Source: Planctomycetaceae bacterium (GTDB taxonomy: Bacteria > Planctomycetota > Planctomycetia > Pirellulales > UBA1268). Taken from it: a stretch of DNA of 16,566 bases. The stretch lies in NCBI GenBank assembly GCA_003488325.1, contig DNLZ01000003.1, positions 1 through 16,566 of the forward strand. The letters run 5' to 3'. Of this stretch, positions 1 through 8,500 are shown in pieces. The translations under genes were made by a program, and so were the position numbers. The notes under the pieces are model-generated. The model had not been told where the DNA came from and did no database searches. It worked only from the letters and a program-made list of their open reading frames with translations. Each line of letters begins with the position of its first letter. Positions within the stretch are counted from its first letter, which is position 1.

Positions 1-2
1 CG

Positions 3-305
3 CCCGCGCTCGGCGCCCCCGGCGCGGCTCGCGGCCTGCCGCACGGCAGCGGCACGTACTCCCCGTCACCGGTCGCACCCTCGGGATCCGGGACAGGGGC
101 CGCGGCACCCGCCATGATGCCGACCGTGCCTGGCACCGGTCCCACATCGGCGACCGGAGCCTTCCCCCGGCTGCTCGCTCCGACCGGCCACACGACGTCA
201 TGGCAGCCGGTGCCCCAGCCGGTGTTCCAGCCGACGGTCGTGCCGCAGCGCGGCTTCAGCACGGGCTATCCCACGGCGGTGCTCCCGACCCGCCTCACGC
301 AGTAG
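3..305 (+). CDS. C-terminal end of an unidentified Pro/Gly/Thr-rich protein (5' partial)
   Basis: The frame is open from the left edge and ends at a TAG stop, giving about 100 codons of a protein whose start lies outside the window. The composition is low-complexity: runs rich in Pro, Gly, Ser, Thr and Ala, then a segment with repeated Gln-Pro and Val-Pro pairs (PVPQPVFQPTVVPQRG) and the ending TRLTQ. Codon third positions are almost all G or C, as in the surrounding genes, which supports real coding over a chance opening. No domain, membrane segment or catalytic motif is visible. Such tails occur in planctomycete surface or envelope proteins, but that is only an analogy and I cannot name the family. 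The gap to the next gene is 87 bp and both lie on the same strand. An imperfect hairpin at 332-348 (7-bp arms with one C-C mismatch) might end this gene. Confidence 0.5.
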   Translation, partial: PALGAPGAARGLPHGSGTYSPSPVAPSGSGTGAAAPAMMPTVPGTGPTSATGAFPRLLAPTGHTTSWQPVPQPVFQPTVVPQRGFSTGYPTAVLPTRLTQ

Positions 306-392
306 GCGGCGATCCTCCTCGTCGGCGGGGCGGCCACCTTCGGTCGCCACGAACGCGTAGACTGCGGGCGATCGGCCGGACCAGCCTCGCCC

Positions 393-2147
393 ATGACCAA
401 CGACGCGATCGCCGCCGTCTTCGACCACGTCGCCGACCTGATCGAATACCAGGGAGGCAATGTCTTTCGCGTCCGGGCCTATCGCAATGCGGCCCGCTCG
501 ATCGGCAGCCTCGTGGAGTCACTCGCCTCGGTGCGGGCCGACGCATCGCGCTCGCTCACCGATCTCGACGGGATCGGCGCGGATCTCGCCGGCAAGATCG
601 AGACCCTGCTCGACACCGGACGCCTGCCGTTGCTCGAGGAACTCGAGCGCGAGGTGCCCGCGGTGGCGTTCGAACTCATGCGCGTCCCCGGCCTCGGCCC
701 GAAGAAGGTGAAATCGCTGATCGAGGCACTCACGATCGACTCACTCGACGGGCTCGAGCGTGCGTGCCGCGACGGACGGGTGGCGGGGGTCAAGGGCTTC
801 GGCGCCAAGACGCAGGCGGCCATCCTCGACAACATCGCCTTCGCGAAGAGCCCGGAGCATGACCGGATGCTCTGGGCGGACGCCGATGCCATCGTGCAGG
901 GCCTGATGGCATGGATGCGCGGCTGTCCCGAGGTGCGCCGCGTCGAAGGGGCGGGCAGCTGGCGCCGCGGCCGCGAGACCGTCGGGGATCTCGACCTGCT
1001 CGTGGAAAGCACCGATCCGAAGGCCGTGAGGGAGCGGCTGCGATCATGGCCCGAGACGTCAGCGGTGCTGCTCGAGGGGGATACGAAGACGAGCGTGCGC
1101 GGGCCGCACGACGTGCAGATCGACATGCGGGTGGTCGATGCGGACGCATTCGGCGCGGCGTGGCAGTACTTCACAGGGTCGAAGGAGCACAACGTCGCGC
1201 TGCGTGCACGAGCCCGGGATCGCGGCCTGTCGATCAACGAATACGGCGTCACGCGGCTGACGACCGACACGACGGGGAAGGGCGAGTCGATCGCCGGACG
1301 CACCGAGGAGGAGGTCTACGGGGCGGTCGGCCTGCCTTGGATTCCGCCCGAGATCCGCGAGGGGGGTGACGAAATCGCCCTCGCGGAGCGGGACGCGCTG
1401 CCCGACCTCGTGACGCTCGCCGACATGCGCGGCGACCTGCACATGCACACCACGGCGACCGACGGCGAGGATACGCTCGCCGACATGGTCCGGGCGGCGG
1501 TCGCCCGTGGACTGCGCTACATCGCGATCACGGATCACGGGCAGCGGGTCACGATGGCGCGTGGGCTCGACCGGAAACGGCTGCTCCACCAGTGGGGTGA
1601 GATCGATCGGCTCAACGAGTCCCTGGCCGCGTCCGGCCCGCCGCCGCTGGTGGTGCTGAAGGGCATCGAGGTGGACATGCTGGAGAAGGGGGGGCTCGAC
1701 CTCCCCGATGACGTGCTGGAGCAGGCCGACTGGGTCGTGGCCAGCCTGCACTACGGACAGAGCCAGCCGCGTGAACGCATCACGGCCCGCATCGTCGAGG
1801 CGCTCGAGAACCCAAACGTCGACGTGATCGGCCATCCGACGGGTCGCCTGATCAACCGGCGCCCGGCCTACGACGTGGACATCGAGGCGGTCATCGAGAC
1901 GGCCGCCCGAACCGGGACGTTCCTCGAGATCAACGCCAATCCGTGGCGACTCGACCTCGACGATCGCCATGCCGCCGCGGCGAAGCGGGCCGGCGTGCGA
2001 CTGGTGATCTCCACCGACGCGCACTCGACGCACGGCCTCGACGTCATGCGGTGCGGCGTCCTCCAGGCCCGCCGCGCGGGCCTCACGGCGGCCGATGTCG
2101 TGAACACGCGCACGCTCGCCGGCCTGAAAAAACTGATGAAGCGGTGA
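393..2147 (+). CDS. polX: DNA polymerase/3'-5' exonuclease PolX (family X polymerase with PHP domain)
   Basis: A full-length 584-residue bacterial PolX, a gap-filling repair polymerase carrying a PHP metal-dependent exonuclease. Residues 1-50 match the family N-terminal helical region. Helix-hairpin-helix-like segments lie near 59-68 (GIGADLAGKI), 98-109 (VPGLGPKKVKSL) and 133-145 (VKGFGAKTQAAIL). The nucleotidyltransferase motif GSWRRGRETVGDLDLLV at 188-204 supplies Asp199 and Asp201, and Asp244 (VQIDMRV) is the third metal ligand. YFTGSKEHNVALR at 259-271 is the family thumb/nucleotide-site signature. The PHP domain (about 345-575) keeps its ligands: GDLHMHT (His350, His352), ITDHG (Asp381, His382), GIEVDM (Glu426), SLHYG (His453), IGHPTG (His481) and STDAHS (Asp542, His544). 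Both active sites therefore look intact. ATG 393 is the only start between the preceding in-frame stop and the conserved N-terminus. No clear Shine-Dalgarno precedes it. The role is probably base excision repair or double-strand-break gap filling in the cytoplasm. Confidence 0.96.
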   Translation: MTNDAIAAVFDHVADLIEYQGGNVFRVRAYRNAARSIGSLVESLASVRADASRSLTDLDGIGADLAGKIETLLDTGRLPLLEELEREVPAVAFELMRVPGLGPKKVKSLIEALTIDSLDGLERACRDGRVAGVKGFGAKTQAAILDNIAFAKSPEHDRMLWADADAIVQGLMAWMRGCPEVRRVEGAGSWRRGRETVGDLDLLVESTDPKAVRERLRSWPETSAVLLEGDTKTSVRGPHDVQIDMRVVDADAFGAAWQYFTGSKEHNVALRARARDRGLSINEYGVTRLTTDTTGKGESIAGRTEEEVYGAVGLPWIPPEIREGGDEIALAERDALPDLVTLADMRGDLHMHTTATDGEDTLADMVRAAVARGLRYIAITDHGQRVTMARGLDRKRLLHQWGEIDRLNESLAASGPPPLVVLKGIEVDMLEKGGLDLPDDVLEQADWVVASLHYGQSQPRERITARIVEALENPNVDVIGHPTGRLINRRPAYDVDIEAVIETAARTGTFLEINANPWRLDLDDRHAAAAKRAGVRLVISTDAHSTHGLDVMRCGVLQARRAGLTAADVVNTRTLAGLKKLMKR

Positions 2148-2177
2148 CCGGCGCAACCCGTCGGGCCGGCTGGCGGT

Positions 2178-2199
2178 CGCCCCGCGCCATCGTGGGGCG
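2178..2199. terminator. GC-rich hairpin between convergent polX and FGE genes
   Basis: The inverted repeat CGCCCCGCG (2178-2186) and CGTGGGGCG (2191-2199) flanks a CCAT tetraloop. It has nine pairs, one of them G-U on the plus-strand transcript (C-A on the minus strand). It starts 30 nt after the polX stop and lies 6 nt beyond the stop of the converging FGE gene, which is where a bidirectional terminator would sit. No T-run follows on either strand, so it may act as a weak or factor-assisted terminator or only as a 3'-end stabiliser. Confidence 0.5.
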
Positions 2200-2204
2200 G
2201 GTCG

Positions 2205-3461
2205 TCACGGGGTGTCCGGAGCCGTGACCCGCGGGGCCGATGCGGATTGCCGCGCGATGTCCTTCACGCAGCGGAACCCGATGTGATTCGTGCTGCTGGA
2301 GATTTCCCCCTTGCCTCGCGTGCCGACGATGTACCGCGCACAGTACGACGCATTGCACAGGAAGGATCCGCCCCGCTGCACGCGCTTCGGCTGGCCGGGC
2401 TCCTGTGGATCGAAGCTGTCGACCGGCCCGCGCGGATCGACGGCCGGCGGATCGCCCGCAGCCCCCGCATCCCGGGCATACGTGTCGGGGCGATACCAGT
2501 CGGCACACCACTCCCAGACGTTCCCCGCCATGTCGTGAAGCCCATATCCGTTCGCGGGAAACCGTCCCACCGGAGCGATGCCCCGATACCCATCCTCACC
2601 GGTGTCCTCGGTCGGAAATCGACCCTGCCAGGTGTTGGCCATCCAGACGCCGTCGGGGCGGAACGCCTCGCCCCACGGATACGTCGCTCCCGCGAGGCCG
2701 GCCCGCGCGGCGAACTCCCACTCGGCCTCGGTCGGCAGTCGCTTGCCGGCCCAGTTCGCATAGGCTGACGCATCCTCGTGGGCGACATGCACCACGGGAT
2801 GCTCCTCGCGTCCGGCGAGCGTCGACGCAGGGCCCTCGGGATGGTTCCAGCACGCCCCGGGCACGTATTTCCACCACCGCAGATGGGCCGCCCCGGTCAC
2901 ATCCCGCAGCGGCACGGGCTCGTCAGGAGGCGTGAAGACGATCGACCCGGCGACCAGGTTCTCGGCCGGAGCACCCGGAAAGTCCTCCGGCCGTGGTGCT
3001 CGCTCGGCGACGGTGACGTAGCCCGTCGCCTCCACGAAGGCGGCGAAGTCACGATTGGTCACCTCGGTGGCGTCCATCCAGAAGCCGCCGAGCTGCACGC
3101 GATGCACCGGCCTGGCGTCCGTCATGGGATCGGGGCCGCCGTCAGGCAGCCCGCGCGGATCGGTGCATCCCATCGAAAACGCACCGCCGGGAATCCAGCG
3201 CATGCCCTCCGGCGGCTCACCGGGTGCGGTCCGTCCCGACGGCACCTGTGTGGGAAGAAACAGGTCGGGCCCGTCGAGGCCCGGCGGCGAGGAGCCGGTC
3301 GTCGACCATGCCGAGGGTGGTCGCCGCGCGCTCGACGTGGCCCAGCGACCCGCCAGCCCGAGCAGCAGCGCGAGGACCAGCCCGAGGACGACGGCCTTGA
3401 CGATCGCCGAACCGCCCGGCCCCTCGCGCGACGTGCGGTCATCGACGCGGCGACGCGTCAT
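2205..3461 (-). CDS. Formylglycine-generating enzyme (SUMF1 family), membrane-anchored
   Basis: The 418-residue product is a SUMF1/FGE-domain protein. True FGEs oxidise the active-site Cys of type I sulfatases to formylglycine, using copper and oxygen. The N-terminus is basic (MTRRR) and is followed by one hydrophobic segment at 20-38, then a Pro/Ser-rich linker. This predicts an N-in/C-out anchor with the catalytic domain (about 85-402) outside the cytoplasm. Family signatures in order are MRWIPGGAFSMG (87-98), FWMDATEVTN (127-136), WWKYVPGACWNHPEGP (196-211), HPVVHVAHEDA (221-231), WAGKRLPTEAEWEFA (237-251), ANTWQGRFP (275-283), GYGLHDMAGNVWEWC (305-319) and RGGSFLCNASYC (363-374). Cys369 and Cys374, with Ser366, match the spacing of the catalytic Cys336/Cys341/Ser333 of human FGE, so this is probably a working FGE, not a generic SUMF1-domain protein. 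ATG 3461 overlaps the CHAD stop as ATGA. A longer in-frame reading to 3713 exists but lies wholly inside the CHAD gene and lacks family similarity. No sulfatase is present in this window. Confidence 0.92.
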   Translation of the reverse strand: MTRRRVDDRTSREGPGGSAIVKAVVLGLVLALLLGLAGRWATSSARRPPSAWSTTGSSPPGLDGPDLFLPTQVPSGRTAPGEPPEGMRWIPGGAFSMGCTDPRGLPDGGPDPMTDARPVHRVQLGGFWMDATEVTNRDFAAFVEATGYVTVAERAPRPEDFPGAPAENLVAGSIVFTPPDEPVPLRDVTGAAHLRWWKYVPGACWNHPEGPASTLAGREEHPVVHVAHEDASAYANWAGKRLPTEAEWEFAARAGLAGATYPWGEAFRPDGVWMANTWQGRFPTEDTGEDGYRGIAPVGRFPANGYGLHDMAGNVWEWCADWYRPDTYARDAGAAGDPPAVDPRGPVDSFDPQEPGQPKRVQRGGSFLCNASYCARYIVGTRGKGEISSSTNHIGFRCVKDIARQSASAPRVTAPDTP

Positions 3462-4402
3462 GCCGTCGCCTGCCGCAGGGAGTTTTCGAAGGTCCTGCGC
3501 AGCCGCCGCCGGCGCGCCGGGTTCCACCAGGTGACGAAGAGCTTCCGCGCGTCGCGGGCGAGTCGGTTCTCCTCCCGCTGGAGAGCCGCGAGCGCCTCCC
3601 GATCCCCGCTCATCGCATCCTGCTGCGACCAGCGGCGGAACCGATCCGCGGCGGACGCGTGGTCGGTGAAGTCGCCGAGGGTTTTCTGCAGTCGCTCGAG
3701 CGCCTCCTGGCATCGGGCGCGGGTCGATGCCGGGAAGACGGTCGCGAAGATTTCGAGCGCGTAGCGCAGCTTCTTGCCCTCGATCCGCAGCTCGTGAATC
3801 TCATCGGCCGTGCGCATCTTCCGGTCGGCCTTGTCGAAGAACCGCGCGACGATCGGGCGGAAGCGTCGGGCCGCGTAGCGACTGAACGTCGGCGCGCGAC
3901 GACCGGACGAGATCCGCGCGAGAAGTTCGTCGACGTGTCCCTGCCAATCCGCATCGAGCAGACCCTCGTAGCAGGCGCGAATCGGCTCGCGTGACGCGGC
4001 ACGCTGGCGCGCCAGCATGCCGACGAGCCGATCCCGAGCCTCCCTCGCCTGACGCGACCCGCTCCGGCTCCGGCCCGTCCCGGGCTCGCTCGCGAGGCGC
4101 AGGGCCAGCACGTCGAGGTCGCGGGCCTCCCCCGCAGCCCGACGCAGACGACGCAGACGCTTCACGAACCAGGTGCGCCGTTTCGGGGGAAGCAGGTCTT
4201 CGAAGGCGTCGAGCGCCGCCAGGGTACGCCTGGTCGCGACCCGCAGGCGGTGCACCGACTCGGGATCACGTTCGTTCCGGACCGCGGCCAGCACGTCCGC
4301 CCACACCGCGTCGAGGCGAGCACGGATGGTCCGCGCCGCCACCTGGTGGACCGGGGCGTCATGCCCTTCCGTCACGACCCATCTGGTTTTCCGCTGCGGC
4401 AT
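3458..4402 (-). CDS. CHAD-domain protein (probable polyphosphate-binding)
   Basis: A 314-residue, very basic, helix-rich protein with a full CHAD domain (conserved histidine alpha-helical domain). CHAD proteins bind inorganic polyphosphate through Lys/Arg/His surfaces. The two-fold helical repeat shows as VHRLRVATRR (50-59) in the first half and EIHELRIEGKKLRY (201-214) in the second, each with the signature His. GEARDLDVL (91-99) and LGDFTDHASA (242-251) are the usual linker motifs. No signal peptide, membrane segment or CYTH/triphosphatase domain is present, so this is a stand-alone cytoplasmic CHAD. I chose ATG 4402. A GTG at 4495 would add 31 low-complexity residues outside the domain, and neither start has a good ribosome-binding site. 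Possible -10-like TACAGT sits near 4475-4480 on this strand, which would favour the shorter form. A 6-bp hairpin (4438-4443/4450-4455) lies between the two starts. The stop overlaps the FGE start as ATGA, so the two are probably co-translated. Confidence 0.88.
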   Translation of the reverse strand: MPQRKTRWVVTEGHDAPVHQVAARTIRARLDAVWADVLAAVRNERDPESVHRLRVATRRTLAALDAFEDLLPPKRRTWFVKRLRRLRRAAGEARDLDVLALRLASEPGTGRSRSGSRQAREARDRLVGMLARQRAASREPIRACYEGLLDADWQGHVDELLARISSGRRAPTFSRYAARRFRPIVARFFDKADRKMRTADEIHELRIEGKKLRYALEIFATVFPASTRARCQEALERLQKTLGDFTDHASAADRFRRWSQQDAMSGDREALAALQREENRLARDARKLFVTWWNPARRRRLRRTFENSLRQATA

Positions 4403-4613
4403 GGCTCGTGCTGGAACCGTGGGAACGGCTGGTCGCGGTGCGGACCCCTCCGCACGACCCCCTGACGAGAACCGTACTGTAGAGACTCGGGGCACCCGGA
4501 AAAAGACGGGTGGTACGAGCCGCAGCCATCGGCCCCGGCGGCGATCATGCCCGCGTCGCTCGGTCCGGTCGCGTCACGCCGTCCGACCGGACGTGGGGCG
4601 CGTCACGATATCG

Positions 4614-5504
4614 TCACGGCCGCTCCGCCTCGACGGCGGCGAACCCCTCGGGGTCGCGGCCGGGCCCGTGCTTCGTGACGGTCACGTTCGACACGAAGAT
4701 CGTTCCGGCACCGACACTCCCCTCACCTGTCCACAGCCTGCCCTTGACGTCGATGGCGTCACCCGGCTCGATGCGGTCGATTTCCGACGCATCCACGACG
4801 ACCTCGGTCTCGTCGCCGAGCGGCACCGTCACGCGCCGCACCCGGCCCGCGGCCACCTGAACGAGCATGGCGTCTGGCCGCACGCGAAGGATGCGGCCCA
4901 CGATCGTGTCCCTCTGTCCCGGACGGACGGCGTCGGGCTCGAAGTCGGGGGGCAGCGTGATGACCTCGATGTGCTTTGCCGGTTCGGCCGCCTGACCGCG
5001 CTCGTCCACGGTCGTGCGCAGCCGGACGGTCATGCCGGCCGCCAACGACCGCACCGACGTGGGCCCCGTAACCACCACCCTGGTCACGCCCGCTGGATGC
5101 AACTGGGCGAAGAAGACCGGTGCACGCGCCGGGTCGCCAGCCTGTTCCGAGAACGCGATGACGCCGCCGGTATTCCCGCCCATCGCCTGACGCACGAATC
5201 CCCGGTACTCCGCTTCGGGAAGCCGGTCCACGATCACCTTGTTGCGTTCGACCGGGATGGTGATCGCCTTGTTCGTCCCCCGGCAGGCCCCGAGGCTCCA
5301 CAGCCGACGGTAGCTCTGCTCCAGGGACTGGGACTTGAAGAACGTGCCCCAGTGCAGGGTGCCGTCCGGGAGCACCGGAGGGGGCGCCTCCTGAAATTCC
5401 GCGTACGGATCGAACGGGAGCACCTGCGCCGTCGCCGTGACGGACCACAGGCACGCCAGCAGGCAGACGATCGATTGCGGACCCAGCGGCACATGCGACG
5501 ACAT
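4614..5504 (-). CDS. Secreted protein of unknown function, downstream of rpoC
   Basis: A 296-residue protein I cannot assign to a named family. Residues 1-26 form a signal peptide: hydrophobic core IVCLLACLWSV and a likely signal peptidase I site after TATA (before Gln27). LLAC inside the core resembles a lipobox, but its position fits poorly, so a lipoprotein is less likely. Residues 40-130 hold the most distinctive sequence (GTFFKSQSLEQSYRRLWSLG and two cysteines' worth of none but Cys74 in the mature part). The C-terminal 130-280 is beta-rich and looks like two OB-like halves, each with a Gly-turn followed by alternating hydrophobic strands (TVRLRTTVDERG, AIDVKGRLWTGEG). This could be a DUF5666-like fold, by inference only. 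The start is well supported by GGAGGA 6 nt upstream. It follows rpoC by 88 bp on the same strand and may be read through from it. The mature protein would be periplasmic. Confidence 0.75.
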   Translation of the reverse strand: MSSHVPLGPQSIVCLLACLWSVTATAQVLPFDPYAEFQEAPPPVLPDGTLHWGTFFKSQSLEQSYRRLWSLGACRGTNKAITIPVERNKVIVDRLPEAEYRGFVRQAMGGNTGGVIAFSEQAGDPARAPVFFAQLHPAGVTRVVVTGPTSVRSLAAGMTVRLRTTVDERGQAAEPAKHIEVITLPPDFEPDAVRPGQRDTIVGRILRVRPDAMLVQVAAGRVRRVTVPLGDETEVVVDASEIDRIEPGDAIDVKGRLWTGEGSVGAGTIFVSNVTVTKHGPGRDPEGFAAVEAERP

Positions 5505-5510
5505 CGCGAA

Positions 5511-5516
5511 TCCTCC
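5511..5516 (-). promoter_or_regulatory. Ribosome-binding site of the secreted protein gene
   Basis: GGAGGA on the minus strand, 6 nt before the ATG at 5504. It is one of the strongest Shine-Dalgarno matches in the window and fixes this start. Confidence 0.75.
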
Positions 5517-5523
5517 GGTTGGT

Positions 5524-5540
5524 GGGGTGCCTCGAACCCC
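5524..5540 (-). other. Small hairpin between rpoC and the secreted protein gene
   Basis: GGGGT (5524-5528) and ACCCC (5536-5540) pair around a 7-nt loop, 52 nt after the rpoC stop and only 7 nt upstream of the next gene's ribosome-binding site. No T-run follows. It could be a weak rpoC terminator or a structure controlling translation of the next gene. Confidence 0.3.
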
Positions 5541-5592
5541 GTTCCATGACCGTAGTTCGCATGCCGGCGGGTTTCAAATCGCCGCCCGCAGG

Positions 5593-8500
5593 TCAGTCGT
5601 CGCCGTCGTCCCCCGGCCTCGCCTCGAGCGTCGCGACATCCCCGCCCTGCTCGTCCGCGGCCGGGGCCGAGCCCTCGGCCGCCGCCTCGAGCAGCGGGAA
5701 GTGCCGGGTGAGCACGTTCTCCCGATCGATCCGCAGGGCGTCGAGCGCCTCCGGCCGCACCCGCACCTCGGCAGACTGGAACGTCTCGAAGCCCGTGCCG
5801 GCCGGGATGAGGTGGCCCAGGATGACGTTCTCCTTGAGGCCCACGAGGTTGTCCACCTTGCCGGCGAGCGCGGCCTCGGTGAGCACCTTCGTCGTCTCCT
5901 GGAAACTGGCGGCCGAAATGAAGCTCGAGCTCTGCACGCTGGCCTTGGTGATGCCGAGCAGCTGCGTGCTCGCCGTCGCGGCCTTGGGCTTTGCTCCCTT
6001 CGCGGCCGCGCCGCCGAGTGCCTCGATCTGGGCATTGGCCTGCGCGAGGGCATCCTTCGGCACGATCGTGCCGACGGCGAACTCGCTGTCCCCGGTCTCG
6101 GTGATCCGCAGGCAGTCCTTGAGCCGCTCGTTCGCCTGACGGAACTCGTACTTGTCGAGCACGCTTCCGGGCAGGAGGCTCGTGTCGCCCACCGTCTCGA
6201 TCTTCACCTTGCGCAGCATCTGCGACACGATGATCTCGATGTGCTTGTCGTCGATCTCGACCCGCTGGCTGCGATAGACGTTCTGAATCTCGCGGACCAG
6301 GTACTGCTGCACGGCCTCCTCGCCCGAGATGCGGAGGATGTCGTGCGGCACGAGTGGTCCGTCGACGAGAGCCTCGCCGGCCTTCACGTAGTCGCCCGCA
6401 TGCACCCGGAGGTGCTTGCCGTGCGTGACGAGGTGCTCCTTTTCGATGCCGCTCTCGTTGCGCACGACGATCGTCCGCTTCCCACGGCGCTTCTCGCCGA
6501 GCAGTTCGACCTTCCCGTCGATCTCGGCCATGATCGCCGGATCCTTCGGCTTGCGCGCCTCGAAGATCTCGGTGACTCGCGGCAGGCCTCCCGTGATGTC
6601 CTGGGTGCCGGACGCCTCGCGGGGAGTCTTCGCCAGCACGTGACCCGCGGCGACCACCTCACCCGGGGCCACCTCGATGTAGGCCTTCTCCGGCAGGTAG
6701 TAGAAGTCGAGGATTTTCCCGGTGTCGTCCTCGAGGACGACCTGCGGGTGATAGACGCCCTTGTGCTCCATGACCATGCGGCGCATGTGTCCGCTGGGGT
6801 CCTTCTCGAGCCGCAGCGTCTCACCCTCGACGACGTCCTCATACCGCACCTTGCCCGACACCTCCGAAAGGATCGGGATGGAGTGCGGATCCCACTGCAC
6901 GAGCAGCGTGCCGGGCTTGACCTCGTCGTTCTCGGAAACCTTGAGGATGGCGCCTGCGGGCACCTCGAATTTGTCGAGCTCGCGTCCCTTGGCGTCGACG
7001 ATCGCGATCTCGCCGTTCCGGGCGAGCACCACCTGCTCCCCCTGCTCGTTCTGCACCGTGCGCAGCCGCGTGAACTTCACCGTGCCCGCGCGCTTCGCCT
7101 TGCTCTCGCTCTCCTCGATCGCCCGCTGGCCCACGCCGCCGATGTGGAAGGTCCGCATCGTCAGCTGGGTGCCGGGCTCCCCGATGCTCTGGGCCGCGAT
7201 GATGCCCACCGCCATGCCCTCCTCGACCATCGAGCCGGTCGAGAGATCCATGCCGTAGCAGAGCCGGCAGACCCCCAGCGGCGCCTCGCACGTGAGCGCG
7301 CTGCGCACCTGGATCTTTTCGAGGCCGAGCTCCTCGATCTGACGCGCCACCTTGGGCGTGATCAGCTCGTCCTCGTGGACGATCACCTCGTCGGTGATGG
7401 GATTGGTGATGTTCGCCCGGCTCACCCGTCCGCGAATGCTGTCGGCAAGGCTCACCTCGACCTTCTCACCACGATAGATCACCGTCTTCATGATGCCCTG
7501 CGTCGTGCCGCAGTCGTGCATCGTGACGACGACGTTCTGGGCGACGTCCGCGAGCTTGCGGGTGAGGTACCCCGAGTCGGCCGTCTTGAGCGCCGTGTCG
7601 GCGAGTCCCTTGCGGGCGCCGTGCGTGGAGCTGAAGTACTCGAGCACCGTCAGGCCCTCCCGGAAGTTGGCCTTGATGGGCGTCTCGATGATCTTTCCGG
7701 AAGGCTTCGCCATCAGGCCGCGCATGCCGGCGAGCTGGCGGATCTGCTCGACGCCGCCACGGGCGCCGGAATGGGCCATGAGGTGGATCGGGTTGACGTA
7801 CCCGGCCCGCCGGCACTCCCGCGCGTCGGTGTCCTGCTCCAGCTCGGCCATCATCTCCTTGGTGATCTGCTCGCGGGCGTGCGTCCATGCGTCGAGCACC
7901 GAGTTGTAGCGCTCGCCGTCGGTGATGACGCCCTTCTGGTACCGCTTGAGGATCTTCAGCACCTCCTTCTCGGCGTCACCGATGATGCGCGACTTGCTCA
8001 CCGGCGTGATGAGATCGTCCGTCGCGAAGGAGAGACCGCTGCGGGTGCTCCAGCTGAAACCGACTCGGTTCATGTCGTCGAGGAGGTCGATCGTCCGCCG
8101 CCGGCCGAGCGTCTGGTAGCAGTCGGAGATCACGCGCGCGAGCTCGCTCGACCGCATCGGAATGTTGTAGAAGAGCATCCCGTCGGGCAGGATCGAGTTG
8201 AACAGCACACGGCCGACCGTCGTCTCGATGACGGCGCCGGGCTTTGCCAGCGCCTCGACGTCCGTCTTGAGCCGCCGCTGCGGGGACAGCTTCACCCGGA
8301 TCTGCGCGTGCGTCTCCACCTTGCCGAGGGCATGGGCGATCTCGACTTCGGCGAAGTTCTTGAACACCATCCCTTCGCCCGGCCGTCCGGGCATCGACAT
8401 CGTGAGGTAGTAGCAACCCATCACGACATCCTGCGACGGCGAGATGATCGGCGCGCCGTTGGCGGGGCTGAAGATGTTGTTCGTCGACAGCATCAGCGTG

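Noticed and set aside
1059..2156. A 365-codon minus-strand frame opposite polX
   Set aside because: Antisense shadow of a gene whose catalytic motifs are all intact on the plus strand.
3462..3713. N-terminal extension of the FGE by 84 residues
   Set aside because: It lies wholly inside the CHAD gene in another frame, lacks family similarity, and the ATGA overlap with a basic N-terminus plus membrane anchor explains the shorter start.
4579..4592. Inverted repeat CGTCC/GGACG between the secreted protein gene and the CHAD gene
   Set aside because: Five pairs with a 4-nt loop and no T-run; such repeats are expected by chance in DNA this GC-rich.
5519..5546. tRNA 3'-end look-alike on the minus strand (GGGGTTCGAGGCACCCCACCA-like pattern)
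   Set aside because: The T-arm does not pair correctly with a TTCRANY loop, and no matching 5' acceptor strand, anticodon arm or D-arm is found upstream.
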